The translations under genes were made by a program, and so were the position numbers. 57,187 bases of DNA from Scleroderma bovista (lineage: Eukaryota; Basidiomycota; Agaricomycetes; Boletales; Sclerodermataceae). Location: assembly GCA_037178675.1 (NCBI GenBank), contig JAYMGJ010000378.1:1-57187 (forward strand), written 5' to 3'. Shown here piece after piece: positions 24,197 through 34,220 of this stretch. Within the stretch, counting starts at the first letter, position 1. Each line of letters begins with the position of its first letter. The notes under the pieces were generated by a model. That model was not told where the DNA came from and did not search any database. It saw only the letters and a list, made by a program, of their open reading frames with translations.

Positions 24197-25246
24197 TCAA
24201 GGTCGGATTTGGGAAACCAGTAGCTGAGAGAACAATTTATGAAGCATTGGGATAGGAAGATGGGTACGGAAGTCAGGAAGTTGGAAATCAGTAATGAGGT
24301 TGTCAAGAATGAGAAATTGCCAATGAGGAGCGTTGACTTTAGTGCAGAGGAACTCAACATGGTCAGTCACAACTTTGACTGATTGCCAAGTGGTGGTGGA
24401 GGAAGATAGATCAGATGGGTCAATGGATGGCATTTGGAATGAGGTGGGAGGGTCATGGACCTGATGAACGTATACTTCTGACTTTGCCCATGAAGTGACC
24501 CAGCCATATGCTCCTTGGAAGCGCTCTAGATGAAGGCAAGTGCACTGCAGCGCTGGCAGAGTTGTAGAAAGGATCTCAGAGTCATCCATCGCTTTGACCA
24601 TGGTAACGAGAGGGGATTCAGAGTCGCCAGGGATATGTGGGTCATGATAATGGCAAGATCTGATCCAAAGAGCACCAGGATCATCTCGTGCGCAGTCGTA
24701 AGCCCAGCAGTTGCCAAGACTAGTCGTCAGGGTGGACTTGAGGGGAGATAGAGGACCGCCCTGCTTTGTCACCCCGGAAACAGAAAACGTGTCAGTGAGG
24801 ACAAAGGCTGTTTTAACCTGATATGGCACATCTGTCTGTGCTGATAGGTCAAAATTAATAATAGCATCTGGTAAGCCATAGGCTCGAACTGCATCATAGA
24901 ACCCTTCAGGTTCAAGGCGGTCGAAGCCCTTCATTTGGTCGCGCCGCAAAGCATAAAGGGGGGCATGGTGTCTGTCAGACCACGCTTCCAACTGGGAGAA
25001 AAATGAAAGCAAATCACGGGCTTGAACACCCGGTTGTGTTGCAATCTGACCCTCAGGGATAACAAGGTGGTTAGCAAGATAAGGGAGAAGAAGACGGTTC
25101 AACCATGCAAACGAAAGATTAACCAGAATGTTACTGCAGCAAACCCCACGATAATTAGCGAGTTCCAAGTGAGAGGCTTTTTTATGAAGGGTAGAAAGTG
25201 TTGATGCTTTACATAACACAAGCTGGAAAGTGGGAGTTCGAAACAT
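24197..25246 (-). pseudogene. Non-LTR reverse transcriptase domain (decayed)
   Basis: The RT core is recognisable by RDQMKGFDRLEPEGFYDAVR (motif A, catalytic Asp in KGFD), TKQGGPLSPLKSTL (motif B) and VKAMDDSEI, where AMDD replaces the common YADD/FADD of motif C; agaricomycete relatives also carry MDDS there. Sequence before it (YRGVCCSNILVN) matches the fingers region. Flanking parts of the polyprotein lie in other frames, so it cannot be made as one protein. Family assignment is from motifs I recognise in fungal LINE-like elements. Confidence 0.72.
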
Positions 25247-26359
25247 GATAATTTAAAAGGTCAGTGACGAGAGAAAGGGCATGATCAGACAGAAGGCAAA
25301 TCTGCCACTTTTCCCATCTGTCAGGCCCAGGAGCTGGGCGTGAATTACCTTTACGAAGAAGAGCTCGGAGACTGGGAACAGTAATTGGTTGTGGCCAGGA
25401 AAAAGGGTCCCGTTGAAGCTGTGAACGTAACTCGACCACAGAAGGAGTGTTGAGCCAAGGTTTTGCTATGGGTGCTCGTTGTTGCCAACTGAACAACTGG
25501 AGGAAGTAGTCCCGGGTTGCCTGGCGAACATCTGAGGGTGCGGTGACAAAAGACCCAGGTGTTGTAGTATCCAACAAAGCAACTGGTGGCCCTGCAGTAG
25601 GAAAATGATGCAGATATAGTCTTTTGGCAGAACCCCCTCGTAATGAGAGGCCAATGTGGACCCATTCAAAATCATGTTGACGTTGGGTAAGTTCTGTCTT
25701 TATAGCTTGATACCGAAGCTTAGCAATTGAACGTCAGATGTTTTGGAGGAAGTCATGGAAGGTTGTATTTCCTGAAATCTGCAGGTGAGCCTGATAGGCC
25801 AAGCGGTATTGGTGGGCCCAAGGTTGTGTATCATATAAGACCTGTAACCAAGCTGACCCAGCTTTAAGGGCAAAGATGAGGCGACTGATGCGGCGTCCCT
25901 CACAGACCAGAAGTCGGATAGTTCCATTTTGAATGGGGGAGTTATGGGAATGACGCTGTGGAAGAGTAAAACAAGCATCTGCAGCAGTTAGCAAAATGTG
26001 CGTGAGTGCATTATACTGGAGTTCATAAGAGAGCCCATGCACCTGGGTAGGCTGTGTTATATGGTCAGCAGACAATGACAATCAGCCGTGCTACACGGGC
26101 TGGCAGAAGTGAGGCTTATGACTAGAGCTTTTCTGTATCACAGGGGTCAGCCCCCAACAGTATTGTCACCAAGTGACAACGGTGGGCCCATGGCTCTGTT
26201 GTCATCGTGGGGTAGGGTGAAAGTCTTACGCCGGACAAATTGGTGTCGTCATGAAAATACTCAGGCTGAGAGGAGTAGCATACCAATAGAATAAGTGAGC
26301 CAGTACGCAATGGGGGCAGTGTGGTGGAAATCTGACGGCAGCAATAACACCATAGTGAG

Positions 26360-26441
26360 CCAGTCAATCAGCATTGCGGCATGGTCAACAGTGCGGCAAA
26401 GTCAACACTCTGGTGTGTTCAACATCCCGGCACAGTCAACT
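26360..26441. repeat. CGGCACAGTCAACA-type interspersed repeats, left cluster
   Basis: Three to four imperfect copies of a ~18-bp motif (GGCAnAGTCAACAnnnnGGCA) lie just left of the 16-bp array. The same motif recurs in far larger numbers at 30.3-31.2 kb, bracketing the dioxygenase gene pair. Confidence 0.6.
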
Positions 26442-26569
26442 GATGAGATGTGGTGCCGATGAGATGTGGTGCCGATGAGATGTGGTGCCGATGAGATGTG
26501 GTGCCGATGAGATGTGGTGCCGATGAGATGTGGTGCCGATGAGATGTGGTGCCAATGAGATGTTGTGCC
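26442..26569 (+). repeat. 16-bp tandem array, 8 units
   Basis: Seven perfect units and one degenerate unit of GATGAGATGTGGTGCC. A further degenerate copy follows directly, and single copies appear at 30310-30330, on the other side of the dioxygenase gene pair. Confidence 0.9.
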
Positions 26570-26675
26570 GCTGATGTGGTGCTGGATGTTATGTGTCAGC
26601 CGCATCAATTTAGTTCTGGTGGTTCCTTGTGTCGGATCTTGGCCTAACAGTAGTTAGTTAACACTATATCCACGG

Positions 26676-27310
26676 CGATACATCTATATAGAGGACATAG
26701 TATCTAGGGCCTGATGGGTATACAGGGAGATCAACCTTGTGGCCCATCACACTCGATGGGAAGCCAATTCACAGGCCTGCCCAACTATATAGTTGTTCCC
26801 ACATTGAGGGCTTGTTTAATCCTCTGTGACACCCCATTCATGGCTTGTCACTTTAAAATGTACTTGCAAGGTTTCCCTGCATAGCTAGATAACACCTCTG
26901 CTAGGGCCTGCCCAATGCTATGGGATACCATGGCCATTGCCTGTCAGACTGAACCCATATGCTGGGCGCACTGACTATAAATGACACTGTCTCCAGGGCT
27001 TGCCCACAGTTATGGGACACCACACCTGTGGCTAGCACCCCTTAAAGGTACAGTCTCTGCACAGCCCATTGGAATGCAAGGGACAATAGTTCCATGGCCC
27101 TTTGGTAAGAAAGGGACTCTGTTGTTACAGCCTGATCAAAGCCCGAAACACACTATTCCTCTGGCCTGCCAATAGAAACGGCAAACCATATTTAGGGCCT
27201 GATGCAAAGCACGGGACACTGGCACTGCAGCCCTCCTACTCACTCCTATTTGTTGGGCTCTATAATAGAATAGAGAACACTATATCCAGGGCCTCCTGCT
27301 CTTATAGATG
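26676..27310 (+). repeat. Left ~350-bp direct repeat plus AGGGCCTGCCCAATGCTATGGG-type motif family
   Basis: The block 26676-27030 aligns in the same orientation with 32448-32785 (shared order: TATATAG start, GAGGGCTTG, TAATCCTCTGTGACACC, CATGGCTTGTCACTTT, TAGATAACACCT, AATGCTATGGGA, CTCCAGGGC). Within it and up to 27310, a loose ~70-bp motif of the form AGGGCnTGnnnAATGnTATG followed by GGACACC is repeated seven or eight times with strong divergence. Confidence 0.6.
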
Positions 27311-27874
27311 ATACGGCGCGTGGGGCTGTTATGTAATCATGGGACACCATCATGGGCTTGACACATTGTGTGACACCAATTTAGTGGTGTGCCTTGGGAA
27401 CTCCAGGAGGTGGGGCCTACTCTGCTACTTCTAGCCCCTTGGCTGCAATTCCATGGCTACCCTGCTGCTTTGGCTGCCATGCTGCTAACAGTCCTTCGGC
27501 AGCAGCGGCCATCCCTGGTTCTCTGGCCGCATTGCTGCGGCATACCATTTGTTTGCCGTGATACCACGGCTGTACTTGTCATAGTGGCGGCCACCACTGC
27601 TGCCCAGCCATGATTGGTTGCAGCCATCACAGCTGCGAACTTGACAACTAGCATAAGGTATCAACTTGCGGCACCCATTGTATTGGAGACATGCACTATT
27701 CCCATTCATGCCAATGTGTTCCCTGTGTGATTTCTGCCTTATTGTTAACCTGGCTGGGTGTTGCAGGTGCAGCTCAGATTTTGGCCAGCAACATTATATC
27801 ACAGTGTCGCTTTGGCCGATATTTGATTAACCAATTATTGTTGTGATGAACATATGTGTGTATTCATACAATGT

Positions 27875-28664
27875 TTACCTACGGCGGCGCTCCAAAGACT
27901 CCTCCCATTTCTGCCGCAATGCATTTGGTGCATGGGTTAGCATCTCAATGGCCTCCATCCTTTTTGCACAATGCTGCATCACCTCCATATGATATTTAAG
28001 GGCATTGTCCAAGCTCCACAAAATATTGTCGCAGAAGTACCGTGCATTTGACAAGGCCTCGTCCGAGGTATATCCAACGGTGAGTAGAATGGTGAGCTTT
28101 CTATCAGCAACCTGGCAAAGCTTTAGTATCTAACACAACACGAATAAGGGAGCATACCAGGTCCGCCAGAAAGAATGCCTCTGCCTCCAATACCATGTCC
28201 TGCAGTGGCTGCGTGCTGTACCCTGCTGTACATGCGCCGTGGCCATTAACCCACCACGAGTTTGCCACTTGCAGCGTACTTGGAACCTGGACTTCGGCGG
28301 CCTTGGCATGATAGACATTCAACTGTCGCATTGCTGCATACAGTCTTGCTGGCAGCAGATTTTCTAGTACGACCATTCTGTGCACCCTGCTCGCCATCAT
28401 TGGCAATATCATCTTCGCACCCATAGCCTGGCATGCGGCAAGCACATGTTCTAAATTTGCCTGGGGGCTCATGAGTGTGTTAATCAAATGTAATCATTCT
28501 CCACTTACCACTTCCGTTTGTACGTTTGCATACCGTTCAGCTGTGGCCAGCATCCCCTCGGGCTGTTGTTGAACCGCGTGCACCAACCGTCAAAAGCGGA
28601 CTCCAACATATTGCAATACCATGGACAGTTCGCAGGTTTCGTGCAGTTCAGATGTGGTATTCAT
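27875..28664 (-). CDS. Unknown helical protein, partner of the TET/JBP-like gene (in-frame TGA)
   Basis: Three exons (28509-28664, 28158-28460, 27875-28111; introns of 48 and 46 bp) total 232 codons in phase. The protein is Ala/Met/Glu-rich, with likely long helices: QPEGMLATAERYANVQTEV, then ANLEHVLAACQAMGAKMIL, QDMVLEAEAFFLADL, and a final exon with DEALSNARYFCDNILWSLD and MEVMQHCAKRMEAIEM, ending in Arg-rich SLERRRR. No catalytic motif is recognised. Codon 25 is TGA (28590-28592), so translation would need a later start, an unseen intron, or the copy is a recent pseudogene. It is divergent from the dioxygenase gene with ~275 bp between starts. Splice phase and the shared promoter region are the main evidence. 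Confidence 0.6.
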
Positions 28665-28939
28665 GATTGATGGTGTGATGGCCGATTCACCCTAAGCCTT
28701 ATAACATTCAGGTAATCAATGTTCTCACGGTCCACATGTCACCTGATGCATAATTACCACATTGTTCAACCGGGCATGTGTTGTTTCGCATTGGCCAATC
28801 GCCGATCAGCCTTGTTTAGTGGATCTAGCCAAGAATGGAATGTGTTGCATTGCCGTTTGCAAACAGATGTCCGCAGCTTGCTGCTCATCCCCCACTAAAA
28901 ATTTTACTCCCCACATTGTCAAAAGTTGTCCTGTGTCCA
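28665..28939. promoter_or_regulatory. Putative bidirectional promoter region
   Basis: A 275-bp gap separates the starts of two divergent genes and has no other supported feature. No clear TATA box or operator can be defined, so this is inferred from gene layout only. Confidence 0.4.
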
Positions 28940-30200
28940 ATGGCCGATGCAAATGCCATGCCATCCAACTATACTTTGTCCGACATCATGGCATCATATT
29001 TGCGGTGCCGCTTCCTGAATGAAGCATTCCCAGACTTAAATTCCCCCACCCCGGAAATGCTTCTGTCCCTGCCAGTGGATGCAACTGTAGCCATGAACCA
29101 AATTGTATCCACCATCACACAGGCATATCATAATCGGAGTGAGCCAATTCTTGTATAGTTAAATTATCCTTCCTTGATATCCACTTCAGTTTCCTGCGGC
29201 ATTGACTTGATTAGGTTGTCCGAAAGCCTCGGACCAATGCAATCCGGCACAAATGAGCAACAGGAGATTAGGGTCCTCTGTAGACATCCTTCCTCTTTGA
29301 CTGGAACCCTTTCCCAGCCCACCATTATTCTGGGAGAAGGCGACACAATTGCATTGTGGTATCTTCCTGGAGTTCTAGCTCCCTGCATCCAAGTATGGTA
29401 TCATTCCACTCTCATTGTCCACTGTTGAGGCCTTTGTTTCTAGGAGCACATCGCGGCATCCATCGATCCACTTGCACATCCACTGGAAGAGTATTACTAA
29501 TCAGTCATGGCGTACAACACACCAGTATTTCAAGGATGATGTGGATATTTTCGGGTGCTTGGAATTCTCTCCAGCATGGCACATGCTTGGCCATTCTGTG
29601 AGTACCTTGTTCTTTTGACAATGCACTTGTTTGATCTTCTGCTAGACCCCCAATGACATTCCAGGGGTGTCCAAGGCTTTGGCCGGTCCTATGGGCTACC
29701 AATGGAGCAAGGATATATGTCTTCCATCAGCAATACTTTCAGGTGTTCTTTCTATTATCCATCCACCTCTATACAATGCTGGCCACCTTGCCATGCAACA
29801 CTTGACTGACTGGGCGACTGGCCATGATCCTGGAATGCTGGCGGCACTTGAAAATTGGTCAACTGTCGTCACTAATATCTTGCTAATTGTCAATCGAAGT
29901 ACCCCCCTCCACAGGGACCCACACTCTCGAGCAGATTGGTATGACATGCTAGTCAGTGTCGGTAATTATGATGACTGTGCACTGGACATTCCCAGTCTTG
30001 GGATTCAGGTATTGTACAATCCCGGCACTGTCGTTGCATTTTCTGGCTGGCTCTTTCGGCATGGTGTCAATGAGGTTGATGGAGCAAGGTGCTGTTTGGC
30101 GTATTATATGAGGGATAATATTCACCATTGGTTAAGGGTGCCACAGCCTCTTCATTGGGTGACGCCAGATAATGTCCGCAATGCACTGGTGAAGCATTGA
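28940..30200 (+). CDS. TET/JBP-like 2-oxoglutarate Fe(II) dioxygenase (fungal expansion), one frame offset
   Basis: Four exons: 28940-29138, 29190-29392, 29444-29597, 29646-30200, with clean GT-AG introns of 48-51 bp. The C-terminal half carries the double-stranded beta-helix: NRSTPLHRDPHSRADWYDML (metal-binding His at 29910 and Asp at 29916), then LGIQVLYNPGTVVAFSGWLF, RHGV (second metal His at 30060) and ARCCLAYYMRDNIH (2-oxoglutarate-binding Arg). The N-terminal part includes GEGDTIALWYLPGVL and, after the third junction, SWRTTHQYFKDD and EFSPAWHMLGHS, all as in agaricomycete TET/JBP proteins. Relatives oxidise 5-methylcytosine in DNA and often travel with KDZ transposons. Exon 3 is 154 nt, one over a codon multiple, with a TAA at 29498, so the gene is frame-broken once or has an error there. 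The active-site residues themselves are intact. Confidence 0.72.
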
Positions 30201-30299
30201 ATAATTAGCTTCCTGATATGATTGTTTGGTGTACTAAAATGTAATTCTGATGGTTTGTAGTCCCAATTTGTTGGAAGTAGTTTTAGCTGTATTTAAACT

Positions 30300-31215
30300 G
30301 AAGGTATGTTGTGCCGATGAGATGTGGTGCTGTGCGGCATGCCCAAAGTGCGGCAGATTCAAGGGGCGGCAGATTCATGATTCCGGCATGATCACAATGA
30401 TCCAGCTTGGTCAAGTCTACGATCAGTGACACATTTAAAGGTGAGGCACATTCAACGGGGCAGCACTTCATCATTCTGGTACAGTCAACACTCCAGCAGG
30501 ATCGACATTCCTGCACTGCCCAACACACACCCTCACTCAGACATGACCATCAGAGCAAGAAAGATGTGACTGCAGGTATTCCCATGGGAGATCAATGCAC
30601 ATCAAGATGGAACTGACTGTCGACACTGAAAATGATGAGAAGCTCACATGAGTTGCATCAGCCTTGAGGAGAAACTGTTGCCGATGAGTGGTCCATATGA
30701 TGACTGTGCCGGAGTGTTGATTGGGCCGGAGTGTTGACTGGGCCAGACTGATGATGGTGCCGAAGGGTTGATTGTGCCGACGGAGTGTTGATTGTGCCGA
30801 CCTGTTGACTGCCAGGATGTGGACCCTGCTGGAGTGTTGACTGTGCCACAAGGTCGATTGTGCCGGAGTATTGATTGTGCCGGCCTGTTGACTGCTGTGT
30901 ATTCCAGCACATGCAACCGTGCGGCACATTCATCATTCCAGCAGATTCAACATTTCAGCAGTTAACAGTTCGGCACAATGAACATTTCGGCACAACTATC
31001 ATTCTGGCGTAGTCAACATTGCAGAGTCAACACTGCAGCACAATCAACCCTCCAGCACAGTCAACATTGTGGCAGAGTCAACACTGTGGCACAATCAAGA
31101 GTTTGGCACAATCAGCATTCTGGCTCAACATTGCAGCAGAGTCAAACCTGTGGCACAATCAACCGTTCGGCACATTCATCATTCCGGCACAGTCAACAGT
31201 TTGGCACAATCACCA
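30300..31215. repeat. Dense short-motif arrays in opposing orientations
   Basis: Between 30690 and 30905 the motif GTGCCGGAGTGTTGA recurs about eight times. From 30940 to 31215 the reverse-complement form CGGCACAnTCAACA recurs about twelve times. The two clusters thus form a large imperfect palindrome centred near 30925. A single GTGCCGATGAGATGTGGTGC copy at 30310 links this block to the 16-bp array at 26.4 kb. Confidence 0.75.
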
Positions 31216-31548
31216 ATTGGTGGCCGTGTTTCTATTGCTTGTGATTGGCTGTCACAGTGCATTGTCCCATCACAATAACAAGGGATCTCGGATCGGCATT
31301 ATGATTGGGCTTTGCAGTCGCCTTATTTTGGAGTTTGTCTATCCTGTGGCATGTGATCTGACATGCTTGTGTTTAACAAGGAGCCTCAGTTATAGAAAGT
31401 GATTTCAAAGTGAGCAGCCTGCCAGCGCCGGCTCATCTAGCACTGCCGTCTCTTGGGGAACAATCAATGTGGCATGTATTAACACAGCTGCAGCTTGAGA
31501 AAGGCATCAAGGCCACATCTTGGTCATTGTGGTATGGCCATCATTAAT
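31216..31548. other. Unassigned repeat-flanking sequence
   Basis: No gene or clear repeat recognised. Confidence 0.3.
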
Positions 31549-31890
31549 TTACTATCACTTACACCATTGTCGGCACCCCCACCCATTCAGCACTTTGGTT
31601 TTTTACCACCCACCACTCAACTACACACAAAATTGACTAGTACAAAATTTGTTTTATACCACTTGGATACTCTGATAGCTCAAAGGATCAATATATGTGC
31701 AGTAGTTGTTGAGATCACAAAAAATGCTGGGTTGAATGGCAGTCACGCTCATTTGTCACCCAAGTTGTCACAAGTGCCGAAGTGGAGTCACACCTCTCAT
31801 CATGGAATCCGTGTGACACCAGTGACATATGGTGACATTCTGTGACTGTCGAATGGGTGGGGGTGCCGACAATGGTGTAAGTGATAGTAA
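31549..31890. mobile_element. MITE-like element with perfect 40-bp terminal inverted repeats
   Basis: Positions 31549-31588 and 31851-31890 are exact reverse complements over 40 bases (left end starts TTACTATCACTTACACC). The 342-bp element has no supportable coding region. Perfect termini in an otherwise decayed region suggest recent insertion. Flanks share ATCATT-like bases but no clean target duplication can be defined. Confidence 0.8.
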
Positions 31891-32189
31891 TGCTATCATT
31901 GCAGCACTTATGCGCACAGCCACCACAGCTTGGCTGCCGCAGGCCAGTATGTCAGTGGGAAATGCCGGTTTCCACAATACCGTGCTGACACTATCACACG
32001 GCACGGTCATTCCCATATTGCTGCACAAGCAAGCATGATGGCCACACAGCTATTACTGCAGCACATTTGTGATTCTTGGCAAGGTATTGCAGCATCCGGT
32101 GATCAGTGCAAAGCCATTACCAGTATTTATGTTGTACCATTCTTGTAATGCCGCAATTCTATTATGCCGATGGTAGATTGCCGATGACA

Positions 32190-32405
32190 TGTTGCCACTG
32201 TTGTGTCCTGCCAACAGTGGTGTTGTGCCAACAGCCATGTTCTGCTGAGAATTGTGTTCTGCCAACAGTTGTGTCCTGCCGACAATTTTGTTCTGCCGAC
32301 AGATGTTCTGCCGACAATTGTGTTCTGCCAACAGCCGTGTTCTGCCAACAGTTGTGTTCTGCTGCCAATGTGTTCTGCCAATGCCATGTAGTGCCAATTG
32401 TGTTG
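32190..32405 (+). repeat. TGTTCTGCCAACAGT-type tandem repeats
   Basis: About nine imperfect copies of a 16-24 bp unit of the form TGTTCTGCCRACARTTG. The reverse-strand frame reads as a WQNTTVGRT-like peptide repeat, which is a by-product of the DNA repeat. Confidence 0.75.
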
Positions 32406-32447
32406 TGCCACACCCCAGCTTACCGCTACTTTAGAGAAGACCAGATG

Positions 32448-32785
32448 CCCGGCCCTACATTTATACAAGGGATATAGTTCCAAGGGCCTGCTGTGTATAT
32501 TGGGAGGCCAAACATTATGGCTGATCATACTGAAGGGGAAGCATATCGGCTGGCCTTCCCATCTAGCTAGGTGTCCCCAGATGGAGGGCTTGCTTAATGC
32601 TCTGGGACACCGCATTCATAGCCTGTCACTTTGAAGTGTACTGCAAGGCCCTCCCATATAGGTAGATAACACCTTTCTGAGGGCCCACCTAATGCTATGG
32701 GACATTGTACCTATTGTTGCCGTGTGCCCTGACTATATAGATGAAACTGGCTCCAGGGCCTACTCATAGTCATGGGACACCAATC
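32448..32785 (+). repeat. Right ~350-bp direct repeat
   Basis: Diverged same-orientation match to 26676-27030, with the same order of landmarks (GAGGGCTTGCTTAATGCTC, TAGATAACACCT, AATGCTATGGGACA, CTCCAGGGCC). Together the two copies bracket ~5.4 kb containing the dioxygenase pair and the 342-bp MITE-like element. Confidence 0.55.
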
Positions 32786-33271
32786 CCATGCATCAGCAAA
32801 CCAGCCCTTCCCTATACAGTGCCACACAGACTTGTACAGAGTCACAGAGCCCACAGAAAGGTTCCCACTAATACAGAGCTTCACAGAGTGCACAGAGTCT
32901 GTACTGCTCTGTACAGACCTATACAAACACCTCCCATTTGTACAGTTCTAGTGTTTCCGGGACTAGCACAAGGGCTATACACTAGGATTGACAATAATGC
33001 CATTACCATACTCTTTCAAACTCTTATAGCACTCCAAATACTAGCATATAAAGCAACAAATATATTAGCAATTACTAACTACTACATCCATGGTGTAGTT
33101 ACTAGAGACACTACATAATATAATCCTAATCACAACTACCCACACAAAGCAATTAACCTATATGAAAGTTGAGTTAGTGACAAGCTAGATCAAGTGAGAC
33201 AAACTACTTACAGAGTTGAAAGTGATTGTCAATTTCCGGCAGGCTAATAGCCTCTAGTGGTGTTTGACCAT

Positions 33272-33541
33272 AGTCAAATAACCTGTTAGTACCATTATTA
33301 GACAAGGTAACATGTAAAACTTACCTTTAGTTCCGGCATTAACATTTGTTGTGTAGTCAAATAACCTATTAGTACCATTGTTAGATAAGTTAATATGTAG
33401 TGGTAGTGGGAAACTTACCATTAGCTCCGGCACTAACTTTTGTTGTGTAGTGAAATAACCTATTAGTAGCATTGTTAGACAAGTTAATATGTTGTGGTAG
33501 TAAGAAACTTACCATTAGCTCCGGCACTAACCTTTGTGGTG
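33272..33541 (+). repeat. Three tandem units of ~84-94 bp
   Basis: Each unit begins TAGTCAAATAACCTRTTAGT or its variant and ends GCACTAACYTTTGTKGTG. The last two units are much more similar to each other than to the first, which lacks about 10 bp. Confidence 0.8.
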
Positions 33542-33719
33542 TTGAGCCCACTCCTACATAGTAGGAAAAGGCATCTGTTTGGTCAAGTTTGCCATGTTGC
33601 ACAAGAGGCGTGACAAACAGTGTCCACAATATCGCGTTTTTGGCATTTTTGGGCACTTAGTCAAATTTCAGACACACAGTGGCAGTACCAACTACCAAGT
33701 GGTACTACACTTTTGCTAC

Positions 33720-34220
33720 ACACAATTATACTACGCATTTTTGGTAATCAGCACTACATCACAAACACTACACAACACTTCCTAGTTGACACTACACATT
33801 TTTGGTAATCAGCACTACAACACAAACACTACACAACTACTCCACTAACACTACAACACAAACACAACACAATTACTACACAAACAAACAACACAATTAC
33901 TACGCATTTTTGGTAATCAACACTACACTACAAACACTACAACACAATACATCCTAATTGATACTACACATTTTTGGTAATCAACACTACATCAAACACA
34001 GCAGAACTACTAAACACAACACAAACATCCTAAGTGACACTACACATTTTTGGTAATCAACACTACAACACAAACACTACACAACATTCACTAATTGATA
34101 CTACGCATTTTTGGTAATCAACACTACAACACAAACACTACACCACATTCACTAATTGATACTACACATTTTTGGTAATCAACACTACAATACAAACCCT
34201 ACACAATATTTCCTAATGGA
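33720..34220 (+). repeat. ~60-70-bp tandem repeats with GCATTTTTGGTAATCAACAC core
   Basis: Seven or eight units share CATTTTTGGTAATCARCACTAC followed by ACACAAACACTACACAAC and CTAATTGATACTACRC. Length varies between units. No coding signal. Confidence 0.8.

Larger units (their letters stand above)
21780..26085 (-). mobile_element. Degenerate non-LTR (LINE-type) retrotransposon
   Basis: Minus-strand fragments in different frames occur in the order expected of one fungal non-LTR polyprotein: an N-terminal region (25734-26081), a pre-RT segment with GNSRPAPGPDRWEKW (25209-25577), reverse transcriptase (24197-25246), a connector (23270-24133), RNase H (split at 23.3/22.98 kb) and a C-terminal zinc-finger-like region (21829-22708). 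Frameshifts separate the blocks. An LTR-like insertion interrupts RNase H. The end points are approximate; no poly(A) tail or target duplication was found. Confidence 0.75.

Noticed and set aside
26442..26569. CRISPR-like array
   Set aside because: Units are contiguous with no spacers, and the genome is fungal.
26402..26608. HHISSAPHLIGTTSH-type repeat frame
   Set aside because: Reverse-strand reading of the 16-bp array; no gene context.
32127..32615. Frames with WQNTTVGRT/AEHNCWQN repeats
   Set aside because: Translation of the TGTTCTGCCAACA minisatellite.
26676..32785. Classical LTR retrotransposon formed by the two direct repeats
   Set aside because: No TG...CA ends, primer site, polypurine tract or gag/pol between them; kept only as unexplained direct repeats.
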